Below are positions 15,950 through 25,246 of a stretch of DNA of 64,000 bases, piece by piece (positions within the stretch are counted from its first letter, which is position 1; every line of letters starts with the position of its first letter). Location of the stretch: the NCBI RefSeq assembly GCF_001665785.1, contig NZ_LZSO01000035.1, forward strand, positions 62,001-126,000, read 5' to 3'. Source of the DNA: Mycolicibacterium peregrinum (lineage in GTDB: Bacteria; Actinomycetota; Actinomycetes; Mycobacteriales; Mycobacteriaceae). Below the pieces are notes generated by a model. The model had not been told where the DNA came from and made no database searches. It saw only the letters and a list, made by a program, of their open reading frames with translations. The position numbers and the translations under genes were made by a program.

Positions 15950-16582
15950 GTGGCGGACGGAGGCCAGACCGGCACGGAGACCGGTATGGGGCGGGCCGGG
16001 GCAAGGCTGCGTGAGTTTCGTGGTCAGCGCGGATTGAGCCTGACCGAGGTGGCTGCCCGGGCCGAGGTGACCAAGGGTTTCCTGAGCCTGGCCGAGCGCG
16101 GGATGACCAACGTGTCGGTCCCGGTGCTGATGCGCATCTGCGACGCCTTGGAGATCGGCATCGGCGATCTGTTCGAGTACCCCTCGGCGCCGGTGGTGCG
16201 CAGCGGGGCCGGCGCGCCGCTGGAGATGGGTGGACACGGGGTCAGGGAAGAGTTACTGACCCCGAAGTCCGAACACCATGTGCAGGTGATGCACACAATC
16301 ATGCGGCCGGGCGGTGGTTCCGGCGGGGCCTATCGGCTCGACGCCGCAACAATTTTCGTCTACGTGCTCAAGGGCGGCCTCAGCATCACCGTCGAGGGCC
16401 AGACCACGTTGCTCGACACTGGCGACAGCATGACCTTCGGAGCGACCCAACTGCATGACTGGCACAACCCGACCGACGACGAGGCTGAGGTGCTCTGGAC
16501 CATCGCCCCGCCGGTCGGGGCGGAGGACTTCCGCGCAGCGGTGCGCGGGGGTGGCGAGCCCGGTTCCGCGAAAGTGACGTAG
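15950..16582 (+). CDS. XRE-family HTH regulator with C-terminal cupin domain
   Basis: A 210-residue transcription factor of the PuuR/SutR-like class. Residues 16-75 are a helix-turn-helix (LTEVAARAEVTKGFLSLAER), followed by a cupin-2 barrel (about 108-185; GDSMTFGATQLHDWHN) that would bind a small ligand. The GTG start at 15950 is supported by AAGGGGGAG a few bases upstream. Proteins of this type usually control a divergent catabolic operon, here the alcohol dehydrogenase and APC permease, and respond to the transported compound or its product. Confidence 0.85.
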   Translation: MADGGQTGTETGMGRAGARLREFRGQRGLSLTEVAARAEVTKGFLSLAERGMTNVSVPVLMRICDALEIGIGDLFEYPSAPVVRSGAGAPLEMGGHGVREELLTPKSEHHVQVMHTIMRPGGGSGGAYRLDAATIFVYVLKGGLSITVEGQTTLLDTGDSMTFGATQLHDWHNPTDDEAEVLWTIAPPVGAEDFRAAVRGGGEPGSAKVT

Positions 16583-16635
16583 AGGTCGTTGTGAGTGATC
16601 GAGAGCGACCACAGCGTCACTCTCGGCGCAGAAAA

Positions 16636-17661
16636 TCAGAACCCCGAGCCGTGCACCTCGTGGCCGGGCTTCTCGATCATCAAGCCGTAGTAGGCGTCCT
16701 CGACCTTCGCGCCGTGGTTGATCACCGCGTCGACCTCGCGGGCGATCGGCATGTTGAGCCCGTATTTGTCGGCGAATTCCATGATCACGCTGGCGGCCTT
16801 GACGCCCTCGGCGACCTGGTTCATCGAAGCGATGATCTCGTCGATGGACTTACCCGATCCCAGTTGTTCGCCGACATGGCGGTTGCGACTGCGCTGGCTG
16901 GTGCAGGTGACGATGAGGTCTCCCATACCGGCCAGGCCGGCGAAGGTGTCGCGGTGCCCGCCGACCGCCTCGCCGAGTTTCGACATCTCCCGCACCGCGC
17001 GGGCCATCACCATCGCGCGGGTGTTCTCTCCGATGCCCAGTGAGTAGCCCATGCCGACGGCGATGGCGTAGACGTTCTTGAGCGCCCCGGCCATCTCCAC
17101 GCCCACCACGTCGTCGGTGGTGTAGGTGCGAAAGCGCTTGGTGCGGAACAACTGTGCCAGATTCGCGGCCAGATGTTGGTCGGGCATGGCCAGCACGGCG
17201 GCGGCGGCATAGCCTTCGGCCACCTCGCGGGCGATGTTCGGGCCGGCCAGGATGCCGGCCGGATGCCCGGGCAGCACCTCGTCGACGATCTCGCTCATCC
17301 GCATGTTGGTGCCCTGTTCCAGGCCTTTGACCAGGGAGACTACCGGCACCCACGGGCGCAGTTCCCGGGCCAGTTCGGTGAGGACCCCGCGGAAGCCGTG
17401 TGACGGCACACCCATCACGATCACGTCGGCGCAGTTGGCCGCCTCGTTGAAATCGTTGGTGGCCTTGAGGCTTTCGGGCAACACCACCTCATTGCCGAGG
17501 TAGCGCGAGTTGCGGTGGTTGTCGTTGATGTCGTGGGCGGTCTCCGCCGAGCGCACCCATTGCAGCGTCGGCCCGCGCCGAGCGCAGATGGAGGCGACGG
17601 TGGTGCCCCAGGATCCTCCGCCGAGGACGACGACGTTCGGTTCGCGTTGCGCGGGTGCCAT
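16636..17661 (-). CDS. gpsA: NAD(P)-dependent glycerol-3-phosphate dehydrogenase (GpdA1)
   Basis: A 341-residue enzyme that reduces dihydroxyacetone phosphate to sn-glycerol 3-phosphate for phospholipid synthesis. The N-terminal dinucleotide motif is GGGSWGTT at 14-21; a conserved Lys in AGALKNVYAIAVGMG and the late SRNRHVGEQLGSG segment mark the catalytic domain. It corresponds to M. tuberculosis gpdA1 (Rv0564c), which there directly follows htpX. Here about 10 kb of unrelated genes separate the two. It is on the minus strand as in M. tuberculosis. Confidence 0.94.
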   Translation of the reverse strand: MAPAQREPNVVVLGGGSWGTTVASICARRGPTLQWVRSAETAHDINDNHRNSRYLGNEVVLPESLKATNDFNEAANCADVIVMGVPSHGFRGVLTELARELRPWVPVVSLVKGLEQGTNMRMSEIVDEVLPGHPAGILAGPNIAREVAEGYAAAAVLAMPDQHLAANLAQLFRTKRFRTYTTDDVVGVEMAGALKNVYAIAVGMGYSLGIGENTRAMVMARAVREMSKLGEAVGGHRDTFAGLAGMGDLIVTCTSQRSRNRHVGEQLGSGKSIDEIIASMNQVAEGVKAASVIMEFADKYGLNMPIAREVDAVINHGAKVEDAYYGLMIEKPGHEVHGSGF

Positions 17662-17715
17662 GGCGATCAGCGTATTGCCGAGACCCGGTTGCTGAGCGCA
17701 AGTTGTCGAACTGGG

Positions 17716-18936
17716 TCAGCCGGTGGCGGTTCTGCGTCGGCTGAGCGCGCCGATGACCGCGGCCGCCAGGCATGCCGCCGCCACCGCGCCGGCGAACCAC
17801 GGGAAGACGGTGGCCAGATCCCAACGGGTGGCGGCCCAGCCGGCCAGCAGGGTCGGGACGGCCATGGCGGTGTAGGCCAGCAGGTAGAACGCGGACATCG
17901 TCTCGCCGCGCTGGCCGGCCGGGACGACATGGGACAGGTGCCGCAGCGAGCCGCCGAACCCGAGCCCGAACGTCGCACCGAGCATCGCTGCCGCGACGAA
18001 CACCAGGGGCCAGGAGTGGGTGAGCAACACCGGAATGGTCAGTATCAGGGTGATCGCCATGCCGATGTCACCGATGATCGCGGAACGGTGTGCCGGGATG
18101 CGGGTGGCGGCCAGTTGGGCCATCGCCGCGGAGAACGCGGTGATGGCCACGACCCCGCCGCCGAACACCAGGTTCTCGATGTGGGTCTGGTGGGCGGCCA
18201 GTGACGGATACAGCGACAGCAGTACACCCAGGACCGACCACGACGCCATGGCGCCGAGCGCGGCGAACCAAAAGTCCGATCGAATTTCCTTGGCCACAGC
18301 GGGTTTCGAGATCCGGATGGGACCGGGGGAGCGGGTGGTGTGGGTTTCACGCAGCGCCAGCACGCCGACGCCGACGAGGACGCAAATCACCGCGACGACG
18401 GCGTACGGGGTGCGCAGCGGGTGCGGGGCGTACTGCGCGAGGACGGCGGAGCCGATGATCGCCACCGTCATGCCGATGTTGAAGGCGACGCCGCTGAGTT
18501 GTCCCGACCGCACACCGCGGTGCGGGCGCAGGTCCAGCAGTGCAGCGGCGGCGACCACCACGATCGATCCGATAGCCGCGCCGTGGATGGTGCGGGCCAG
18601 CAGGAGCAGGGCCATGTTGTCGGCGACCAGGAACACTCCGAGTCCGATGAGCATGGCGATCAGGGCGCCGACGAGTACGGGCTTGCGGCCGATCACGTCG
18701 GAGATGCGGCCGGAGACGAGGACTGCGGCCAGCGCGGCCAGCGCATACACCGCGAAGATGACCGTGGTGGCCAGCGGCGTGAGATGCCAGGCGGTTTCGT
18801 AGATTCCGTACAGCGGTGCGGGCAGGCCCGAGACTCCCAGTGCCACACCGCTGAAGATGAGCAGCAGTGGATAGGCCCAGCGTTGGCCGTGCTCGACTTC
18901 CCGCCCGAGGGCGTTCTCCGCCGAAATCTGCGCCAT
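17716..18936 (-). CDS. MFS efflux-type transporter
   Basis: A 406-residue major facilitator with about twelve helices and the motif A segment 'GRISDVIGRKPVLVG' between helices 2 and 3, typical of drug/H+ antiporter-like proteins. The ATG at 18936 is preferred over one at 18969 because GGGGAG lies just upstream, and because the longer form would place an operator inside the coding region. It is divergent from an ArsR regulator with two near-identical palindromic operators in the gap, so the exporter is probably derepressed when the regulator binds its inducer. Substrate is unknown. Confidence 0.82.
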   Translation of the reverse strand: MAQISAENALGREVEHGQRWAYPLLLIFSGVALGVSGLPAPLYGIYETAWHLTPLATTVIFAVYALAALAAVLVSGRISDVIGRKPVLVGALIAMLIGLGVFLVADNMALLLLARTIHGAAIGSIVVVAAAALLDLRPHRGVRSGQLSGVAFNIGMTVAIIGSAVLAQYAPHPLRTPYAVVAVICVLVGVGVLALRETHTTRSPGPIRISKPAVAKEIRSDFWFAALGAMASWSVLGVLLSLYPSLAAHQTHIENLVFGGGVVAITAFSAAMAQLAATRIPAHRSAIIGDIGMAITLILTIPVLLTHSWPLVFVAAAMLGATFGLGFGGSLRHLSHVVPAGQRGETMSAFYLLAYTAMAVPTLLAGWAATRWDLATVFPWFAGAVAAACLAAAVIGALSRRRTATG

Positions 18937-18956
18937 CGCCACTCCCCGTCCGGTAG

Positions 18957-18974
18957 GTTCGATGCTCATCGAAC
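18957..18974. promoter_or_regulatory. Operator 1 of the divergent MFS/ArsR region
   Basis: GTTCGATG-CT-CATCGAAC is a perfect 8-bp-arm inverted repeat (10-bp arms if flanking A-G and C-T are counted, 18955-18976). It lies 21 bp upstream of the MFS start. A second site of the same consensus lies 37 bp away centre to centre. Confidence 0.65.
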
Positions 18975-18993
18975 CTGGCCGAGCCTACGCTGG

Positions 18994-19011
18994 GTTTGAC
19001 GTTCATCAAAC
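18994..19011. promoter_or_regulatory. Operator 2 of the divergent MFS/ArsR region
   Basis: GTTTGACG-TT-CATCAAAC fits the same GTTYGAYG-N2-CATCRAAC pattern as operator 1, with one imperfect arm pair. It lies 26 bp before the ArsR start, suggesting autoregulation. Confidence 0.6.
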
Positions 19012-19036
19012 TTATTTCTGGCGGCGGGGGACACGC

Positions 19037-19405
19037 ATGACAGATGCTCCGACGGTCGAGGCGCCGTGTCCGGTGGGCACGTTGCCTCAGTTGCTGGCCG
19101 CTCTGCACGACCCTGTGCGGCTCGAGATGGTGCGTCGTCTACACGACGCCGGTGAGCCGGTGAAATGTGCGGCCCTCTATGACGGGATCAACAAGTCGAC
19201 GGCCACCCACCACTTCAACATCCTGCGCGACGCCGGCCTCACCGAGCGGGTGATCAGTGAGGGTCACGTTTATCAGCGGTTGCGTGCGCATGATGTGGAC
19301 GCCGCCATGCCCGGTCTGCTGGCCGCGATCGTGGCGCAGGCGAACCGGGAATGCGGCACGGCCGAGATGTTGCGAAACCCGACTGACATCGCCCGTAGTC
19401 AGTAG
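19037..19405 (+). CDS. ArsR-family helix-turn-helix regulator
   Basis: A 122-residue winged-helix repressor. Residues about 25-90 contain 'HDPVRLEMVRRLHDAG', a recognition region 'STATHHFNILRDAGL' and the wing 'VISEGHVYQRLR'. No CxC metal motif of the classic metal-sensing ArsR proteins is seen, so an organic inducer is likely. The ATG at 19037 is preceded by GGCGGGGG. It is divergent from the MFS gene; two matching palindromes lie in the 100-bp gap. A strong intrinsic terminator follows 38 bp after the stop. Confidence 0.83.
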   Translation: MTDAPTVEAPCPVGTLPQLLAALHDPVRLEMVRRLHDAGEPVKCAALYDGINKSTATHHFNILRDAGLTERVISEGHVYQRLRAHDVDAAMPGLLAAIVAQANRECGTAEMLRNPTDIARSQ

Positions 19406-19443
19406 ACTTCGGCGCGGGCGGTGAGTCAGGTGGCGCGCCACCC

Positions 19444-19470
19444 GCCGTCGGCAAAAATCCGACGGCTTTT
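19444..19470 (+). terminator. Rho-independent terminator after the arsR-type gene
   Basis: GCCGTCGG (19444-19451) pairs perfectly with CCGACGGC (19459-19466) around a CAAAAAT loop and is followed by TTTT. An additional near-perfect palindrome GGTGGCGCGCCACC lies just upstream at 19429-19442. This is a canonical L-shaped terminator, rare in mycobacteria, and insulates the mce operon. Confidence 0.8.
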
Positions 19471-19881
19471 CCTCAATTTCGACACGATCGGCAAAGTTAA
19501 CGGCCATACCGGGCACTGATCCCGCGGCGAGTTCGTTCGCGCGGCACGAATCTCCGGCCGGTCAGCGCGCGGCACTTGCGTCGGCGTCAATGCCGACCGC
19601 CCTCGCAATGGCCTGAATGCACTGCATTTACACGTGATGCGGGAAGTGACAAGGGGTCGCCCGCACGTTCGAGTGGTGCTGGCTACGAGGCGGTGGCGGC
19701 GGGTGGTTTGCCGGAAATTGATGAGCCCATCTCGCTAAGTGAATGATAATTCGGCAAAACGTTGACGCGGATCGAGTCTCGACGTTACGGTGCCATCCAA
19801 TGCGAGTTATTCGGCCGAGAGTGGCCGTACCTCGGTTTGGGGAGGTTGATCTTTGCTGGTTCTGCTGCTTAATGAGAGAGG
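19471..19881 (+). promoter_or_regulatory. Upstream region of the mce operon with a possible promoter
   Basis: About 410 bp without a supported gene. A TTGACG box at 19762-19767 and TACGGT at 19786-19791, 18 bp apart, could be a sigma-A-type promoter for the mce operon, leaving a leader of roughly 80 nt. I see no matching inverted repeat for an Mce-type repressor. This call rests on hexamers alone. Confidence 0.3.
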
Positions 19882-20751
19882 ATGACGGCGCCGCCTGAGA
19901 GCGTGTCTGATGGGGTCGAACCGGAGCGGGGACTCGACGCCATCGAGAATTGGGCCACCGGTTATGCCCGGCGTCATCCGCTGGCGTCGCTCGCCACGGT
20001 CGGCGACCAGTTCGTGCTCGGCGTCCGCACCGTCCAGATCCTGTTCCTCGACCTTGTGACGGGCCGCTTCCAATGGCAGGAGTTCATCCGGCAGGGCGCG
20101 TTCATGGCCGGCACCGCTGTGCTGCCCACTGTGTTGGTGGCCCTGCCGATCGGCGTCACCCTCTCGATCCAGTTCGCGCTCTTGGCCGGGCAGGTCGGCG
20201 CGACGTCACTGGCCGGGGCGGCCAGTGGCCTGGCAGTGATCCGGCAGGCGGCGTCACTGGTCGCGGCCGTCCTCATGGCCGCTGCGGTGGGGTCGGCGAT
20301 CACCGCCGATCTGGGTTCGCGGACCATGCGTGAGGAAACCGACGCCATGGAGGTCATGGGTGTCTCGGTGATTCAGCGGTTGGTCGTGCCGCGCTTCGTC
20401 GCCGCGATCATGATCGGCGTGGCGCTGACCGGGGTGGTGTGCTTCGTCGGCTTCCTGGCCAGTTTCCTGTTCAACGTCTACTTCCAGAACGGCGCCCCCG
20501 GCAGCTTCGTGGCGACCTTCGCCTCGTTCGCCACCACCGGCGACATGATCGTGGCTCTGGTGAAGGCGGTGATCTTCGGCGCCATCGTCGCGGTGGTGTC
20601 GTGTCAGAAGGGGTTGTCGACCAAAGGTGGGCCCACCGGTGTGGCGAACTCTGTGAATGCGGCGGTAGTGGAATCGATTCTGTTGCTGATGGTGGTCAAC
20701 GTGGCGATAAGCCAGCTCTACATCATGTTGTTCCCCCGGGTCGGGCTGTGA
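19882..20751 (+). CDS. yrbEA: YrbE-type MCE permease subunit A
   Basis: A 289-residue integral membrane protein of the MlaE/YrbE family, with a ~45-residue cytosolic N-terminus and about five to six helices. The conserved family block 'MREETDAMEVMGVSVIQRLVVPRF' lies near the middle; this region forms the coupling helix that contacts the MceG ATPase (encoded elsewhere; not in this window). Together with YrbEB it forms the inner-membrane channel that receives lipids from the Mce tunnel. GAGAGAGG lies very close to the ATG, so the start may be slightly further downstream. It is the first gene of the operon. Confidence 0.9.
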   Translation: MTAPPESVSDGVEPERGLDAIENWATGYARRHPLASLATVGDQFVLGVRTVQILFLDLVTGRFQWQEFIRQGAFMAGTAVLPTVLVALPIGVTLSIQFALLAGQVGATSLAGAASGLAVIRQAASLVAAVLMAAAVGSAITADLGSRTMREETDAMEVMGVSVIQRLVVPRFVAAIMIGVALTGVVCFVGFLASFLFNVYFQNGAPGSFVATFASFATTGDMIVALVKAVIFGAIVAVVSCQKGLSTKGGPTGVANSVNAAVVESILLLMVVNVAISQLYIMLFPRVGL

Positions 20752-20752
20752 C

Positions 20753-21610
20753 GTGACGGCCTCGACATTCGTCCCGCCGCTCCTCGCGCCGTGGGTCCGG
20801 CTGTACCGGCGGGCCTCCAAGCCGGTGATGCGGCTCGGCCACATGATGGTGTTCTTCGTCCGGGCGCTGACAGCGGTACCGATCGTGCTGCGGCACTACC
20901 GTAGTGAATTCGTCCGGCTGCTCTCCGACATCGCCTGGGGCAACGGCTCGCTCGTGGTCGGCGGCGGCACCATCGGGGTCGCGGTCGTTCTGGGCATCAC
21001 CATGGGTGCACTCGTCGGGATCGAGGGCTACAACTTTCTCGATCTGCTGGGGCTCGGTCCGGCCACCGGCATCATCTCGTCGTTGGTGAACACCCGTGAG
21101 CTGGCACCGATCGCGGCGTCGCTGGCCTTCGCCACACAAGCCGGTTGCCGGTTCACCGCGCAGCTGGGCTCGATGCGCATCGCCGAGGAGATCGATGCGC
21201 TCGATTCGATCGCGATCCGTCCGATCCCGTATCTGGTCACCACGCGGCTGATGGCCGCGGTGATCGCCGTGATCCCGCTCTACGCGCTCTGTCTCGCGGT
21301 CAGCTATCTGACCACCCAGTTGGTGGTCTTCCTGATCAGCGGCGGTTCGACCGGTTCTTATCTGCATTACTTCAGCCTCATGCTGTCCGGGCAGGACATC
21401 CTCTACTCGGTGCTGAAGGCAGTCATCTTCGTGTGGATCGCCTCCACGGTGCAGTGCTACTACGGGTTCTACGCCTCGGGCGGACCGGTAGGGGTGGGCG
21501 TGGCCGCCGGTCACGCCATGCGCGCCAGCATCACCGTGGTGGTGATTGTCAACATGCTGCTCACCATGGCGCTGTGGACGGTCGATTCAGGAGCGAGGTT
21601 CGGCGGCTAG
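20753..21610 (+). CDS. yrbEB: YrbE-type MCE permease subunit B
   Basis: A 285-residue MlaE/YrbE-family permease with the family coupling block 'MRIAEEIDALDSIAIRPIPYLVTTR'. It starts at GTG 20753, one base after the yrbEA stop, so translation is coupled. It would pair with YrbEA as the transmembrane part of the Mce lipid importer. Its stop abuts the mceA start with no gap. About five hydrophobic segments are visible. Confidence 0.9.
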   Translation: MTASTFVPPLLAPWVRLYRRASKPVMRLGHMMVFFVRALTAVPIVLRHYRSEFVRLLSDIAWGNGSLVVGGGTIGVAVVLGITMGALVGIEGYNFLDLLGLGPATGIISSLVNTRELAPIAASLAFATQAGCRFTAQLGSMRIAEEIDALDSIAIRPIPYLVTTRLMAAVIAVIPLYALCLAVSYLTTQLVVFLISGGSTGSYLHYFSLMLSGQDILYSVLKAVIFVWIASTVQCYYGFYASGGPVGVGVAAGHAMRASITVVVIVNMLLTMALWTVDSGARFGG

Positions 21611-23128
21611 ATGGGTAACTCGCTGGAAATGGATGGCCGGGGTCCGTCCGACCGTCAGCTGCTCGGCTGTGGTGCCGCGGTACTCGTTGTGGCAGCGCTG
21701 GTTTCGACGTTCCTTCTGGTGAAGGCTACGGGGAAGCTGGACGACCGGGTGCCGGTGGTGGCCGCGTTGGTCAACGTCGGCGACGGTCTGCCGCAGCGCT
21801 CCGACGTCAAGTACCACGGCGTGCTCGTCGGGATGGTCGACGATGTCGTCCCGGCCGCCAACGGCAATCCCAACTTCGTCCACATCGACCTCAAACCCGA
21901 GTACGCCGGTTCCATCCCGAACACGGTGACCGCACGGGTGGTGCCCAGCAACGTCTTCGCGGTGTCGTCGGTGCAACTGGTCGATCGCGCCGGCGGGCCG
22001 GCAAATGGTTCGAGTCCGGGCACTGCCATTTCCGCGGGCGCCCAGATCCCGGAGGACACCGAGCTTCCCACGGTGCTGTTCCAGACCACGATCAGCAAGC
22101 TGCGCGACGTACTCGCCGCCACCGGGCGTGGCCGTGAGGACAAGACAGTGGGAATCTTGGCCGCGGTGAACGCGGCAACCGAGAACCGCCGTAACGAATT
22201 GCTCACCAGCGGAGCGCAATTGAACCGGTTGATCGACCAGCTCGACGCGGTCGTGGCGACCGAGCCCGGCCCCACCACCGTCTCCGCTCTGATCGACGCG
22301 ACCCAGGGCCTGCAGCAGACCGCGCCGGATCTGCTCGACGCCCTGCACAAGGCAGTGGAGCCGATGCGCACGCTGGTCGAGCAACGCTCGCAGCTGAACA
22401 CGATGATCAACGGCGGGATCCACACCGTGGGGACCGCCCACACCGCGCTGGACAACCACACCGATCAACTGGTCAAGACCACCTCGAACCTGACCCCGGT
22501 ACTGGGCGTGCTGGCGGACACCTCGAACAACTGGGTGCCGGCCTTCGTCAAGCTCAACCAGCTGTCGGGCAAGTTCTTCGACCACGTGTGGATGCCCGAG
22601 AACGACTTCGGCAACATGAGGGTGAACCTCTCGCTGACACCGAGCTACGCCTACACCCGTGCCGACTGCCCGCAGTACTCCGGGCTCAAGGGCCCCAGCT
22701 GCTTCACCGCCCCACTGGTGCCGACCCGCCCGTCGCTGCCGGACGTGTTGTTGCCGGAGAATTATCAACCGCCGGCGGATCTGATGCCACCGCCCGGAAC
22801 GGCGCTGGGCGCCAACGGGAATCTCGTCGCGGTCGGCCCGCCGTTGGTCAACCCGAACCCCGACCTGTCGGATCCGAATCCGCCGCTGCCGCCGTGGATG
22901 CCGCCGGCCGGGCCGGTGCCCGGGACGGCGAACCCCGCACTCATGCCGACGCCGCCTCCGCCGGTGCCGCTGTCGCCGGTCGCGCCGGTGGCACCGCGGC
23001 CGCCCGGTTCACCGCCGGCGGCGTCGGTGCCCGGATCGGCCCCCGCACCCGGCGCAGCGCAGGCACCTGACGGTCCGCTGCTGCCCGCCGAGGCGCCGCA
23101 ACCAGTTTCAGGAGAGGGAGGCCGATGA
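21611..23128 (+). CDS. mceA: MCE family protein MceA with long proline-rich tail
   Basis: A 505-residue substrate-binding subunit of the Mce lipid importer. An N-terminal membrane anchor (about 17-38) precedes the MCE domain (about 48-130) and a helical region that builds the periplasmic tunnel. The last 120 residues are extremely rich in Pro, Ala and Gly, giving a probably disordered tail that may reach the outer envelope; this makes it the longest Mce protein of the operon. The ATG directly follows the yrbEB stop, and the last four bases overlap mceB as ATGA. Confidence 0.92.
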   Translation: MGNSLEMDGRGPSDRQLLGCGAAVLVVAALVSTFLLVKATGKLDDRVPVVAALVNVGDGLPQRSDVKYHGVLVGMVDDVVPAANGNPNFVHIDLKPEYAGSIPNTVTARVVPSNVFAVSSVQLVDRAGGPANGSSPGTAISAGAQIPEDTELPTVLFQTTISKLRDVLAATGRGREDKTVGILAAVNAATENRRNELLTSGAQLNRLIDQLDAVVATEPGPTTVSALIDATQGLQQTAPDLLDALHKAVEPMRTLVEQRSQLNTMINGGIHTVGTAHTALDNHTDQLVKTTSNLTPVLGVLADTSNNWVPAFVKLNQLSGKFFDHVWMPENDFGNMRVNLSLTPSYAYTRADCPQYSGLKGPSCFTAPLVPTRPSLPDVLLPENYQPPADLMPPPGTALGANGNLVAVGPPLVNPNPDLSDPNPPLPPWMPPAGPVPGTANPALMPTPPPPVPLSPVAPVAPRPPGSPPAASVPGSAPAPGAAQAPDGPLLPAEAPQPVSGEGGR

Positions 23129-24180
23129 AGTACCGCGGTGCAATGATCGGCCTGTCGCTGTTCATGGTGGTCGCACTGGGGTTGACGTGGCTGGTGTACG
23201 TCACGCTGCGCCGTGATGTGGCAGGCAAGACGGTGCCGTACGCCGCACTCTTCTCCGACGTGTTCGGCCTGCGTGAGGGCGACGACGTCCGGATGGCCGG
23301 GGTGCGGGTCGGGCGCGTCGAGAAGATCGAACTGCAGGGCGCGTTGGCCAAGGTGTCGTTCGTGGTGCAGGACAACCAGCCGATGTACGGCCGGACGGTC
23401 GCCTCGGTGACCTACCAGAACATCGTCGGGCAGCGGTATCTCGGCCTGTCGCTGGGCAATATCGGTGATCCGGGCCCACTTCCGGCCGGCAGCACGATCC
23501 CCGTCGATCAGACCGATCCGTCGTTCGACGTCGGCGCCCTGCTCAACGGCTATGAGCCGCTGTTCAGCGTGCTCAATCCCCGGGACGCCGACAATCTCAC
23601 CAAAGGCGTCATCGCCTCGCTGCAGGGCGACAACGCCTCGATCGTCGCGCTCGTCGACCAGACCTCGCAGTTGACCGATTCCTTCGCCGGCCGGGATCAG
23701 GAACTCGGAGAGGTGATCAACAACTTGAACGCGGTGGCCAAGAACCTGGCCCAACACAACGACAGCCTGGACGAGGTGATCACCCAAACCCGCGGCATGG
23801 TCGCCACATTCGATGCCCGTCGGCCCGAGATGGTGGATTCCCTCGGTTCCATATCCAAGGTGGTGCAGCAGCTGTCGTCCATCAGCGATCAGGTGTACCC
23901 GTCGCTGAACGAACTTGTGACCCGGCAGCCCGGGTTCGCCGCCCACATGGTGGGAATCGAACCGCAACTGGCGTTCACCGGCGCCAATCTGCCGTTGCTG
24001 CTCAAGGGATTCGCCCGGATGACCAACGAGGGCGCCTACGCCACCACCTACGCATGCGATCTGAACGCGACGGGATTCTTCCCTGGCCTCAACGACGTCA
24101 CACCGATCATCGTCGACGCGGCCACCCCGGGGAACAAGGCGCAGTACACCCCGAAGTGCAGGAACATGGCCAATGGTTGA
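23125..24180 (+). CDS. mceB: MCE family protein MceB
   Basis: A 351-residue Mce subunit. A single N-terminal anchor (about 7-27) is followed by the MCE domain (about 37-115) with the typical 'LREGDDVRMAGVRVGRVEKIEL' core, seen here in shortened form, then a long helical tunnel-forming region. The C-terminal CDLNATGFFPG and KCRNMANG segments carry cysteines conserved in MceB proteins. It overlaps mceA by 4 bp (ATGA) and mceC by 8 bp. Confidence 0.92.
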   Translation: MKYRGAMIGLSLFMVVALGLTWLVYVTLRRDVAGKTVPYAALFSDVFGLREGDDVRMAGVRVGRVEKIELQGALAKVSFVVQDNQPMYGRTVASVTYQNIVGQRYLGLSLGNIGDPGPLPAGSTIPVDQTDPSFDVGALLNGYEPLFSVLNPRDADNLTKGVIASLQGDNASIVALVDQTSQLTDSFAGRDQELGEVINNLNAVAKNLAQHNDSLDEVITQTRGMVATFDARRPEMVDSLGSISKVVQQLSSISDQVYPSLNELVTRQPGFAAHMVGIEPQLAFTGANLPLLLKGFARMTNEGAYATTYACDLNATGFFPGLNDVTPIIVDAATPGNKAQYTPKCRNMANG

Positions 24181-25246
24181 TCAGCTGACGAAGACCGAGA
24201 ATCCGACGGCGCCAAAGAAGCCGAAGAAGAAGCGGCGTCCACTGGAGAGCTATAACCGGACGTGGCTCGGGATCATGGCGATCGCAGTGGTGACCGTGCT
24301 GATCGGGGCGATGCTGATCGTCAAGGTGGCCGATGTCGGTTACCGGCAGTACACCGCGCGCTTCCAGCAGGCTGCTGCGCTCAAGGCCGGCAACCCGATC
24401 ACCGTCGCCGGCATGCCGGTGGGCGAGGTGAAGAGCATGAAGCTGGCCGGTGACCACGTCGAGGCCAAGCTCAAGGTGCGCGACGACGTTCCGCTCGGAC
24501 AGGACTCCCGGGCCGTCATCAAGATCACCACGATCTTGGGATCCCGCTATCTGGCCCTGCAGCCGGCGGGCTCGGGTTCGTTGCCCGACAACACCTTCGA
24601 CCTCACCCACACCGAGGTGCCCTACGACCTGCAGGAGGCACTGGGGGACGTCACCACCACCTTCGAACAGGTCGACTCCGACAAGTTCGCGCAGACTCTG
24701 GGCATCCTCGGCAAGCAGATGGAGGGTCTGCCTGCGGTGGTGCCCAAGGCGCTGGAGAACACCCACACGCTGGCGACGATCATCGCCGACCGACGCGACC
24801 AACTGGGCTCACTGCTGGAGACCACAGATTTGGTCGGCAATACGTTGCGTCGCCAGCAGGCCACGATCGGCAACCTGGTCGACCAGGGCAACGACCTGGT
24901 CGGTGAGTTCGTCATGCGCCGGGCCTCGTTTCAGGCCATGCTCGCGGCTCTGACCAATCTGGTCCAGACCCTGACCGGCATCGTGATCGACGACCGGCCG
25001 CAGCTCGAGCAGCTACTCACGAACCTCCGCGACCTGTCCAACATGCTGGGCCAGCATGACGATCTGCTGCGCAGCACACTGCAGTCCGGTCCGGTGGCCC
25101 TGCGCGGACTCGCCAACGCCACCGGCAACGGCAACGCCGGGGAGATGCACGTCGGCAACGGGCTGCTGATCGACTCCTGGATGTGTGCGATCAGCGGCCG
25201 GGCCAAGCAGTTCAACATGATCCAGTACTACAAGGACTGCCAATGA
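24173..25246 (+). CDS. mceC: MCE family protein MceC
   Basis: A 357-residue Mce subunit. A basic Lys-rich cytosolic stretch (PKKPKKKRRP, about 14-23) precedes the transmembrane anchor (about 32-52). The MCE domain follows (about 60-135), then helical tunnel segments. The end carries a conserved 'NGLLIDSWMCAISGR' block. Unlike MceA and MceE here, there is no proline-rich tail. It overlaps mceB by 8 bp and mceD by 4 bp. Confidence 0.92.
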   Translation: MVDQLTKTENPTAPKKPKKKRRPLESYNRTWLGIMAIAVVTVLIGAMLIVKVADVGYRQYTARFQQAAALKAGNPITVAGMPVGEVKSMKLAGDHVEAKLKVRDDVPLGQDSRAVIKITTILGSRYLALQPAGSGSLPDNTFDLTHTEVPYDLQEALGDVTTTFEQVDSDKFAQTLGILGKQMEGLPAVVPKALENTHTLATIIADRRDQLGSLLETTDLVGNTLRRQQATIGNLVDQGNDLVGEFVMRRASFQAMLAALTNLVQTLTGIVIDDRPQLEQLLTNLRDLSNMLGQHDDLLRSTLQSGPVALRGLANATGNGNAGEMHVGNGLLIDSWMCAISGRAKQFNMIQYYKDCQ

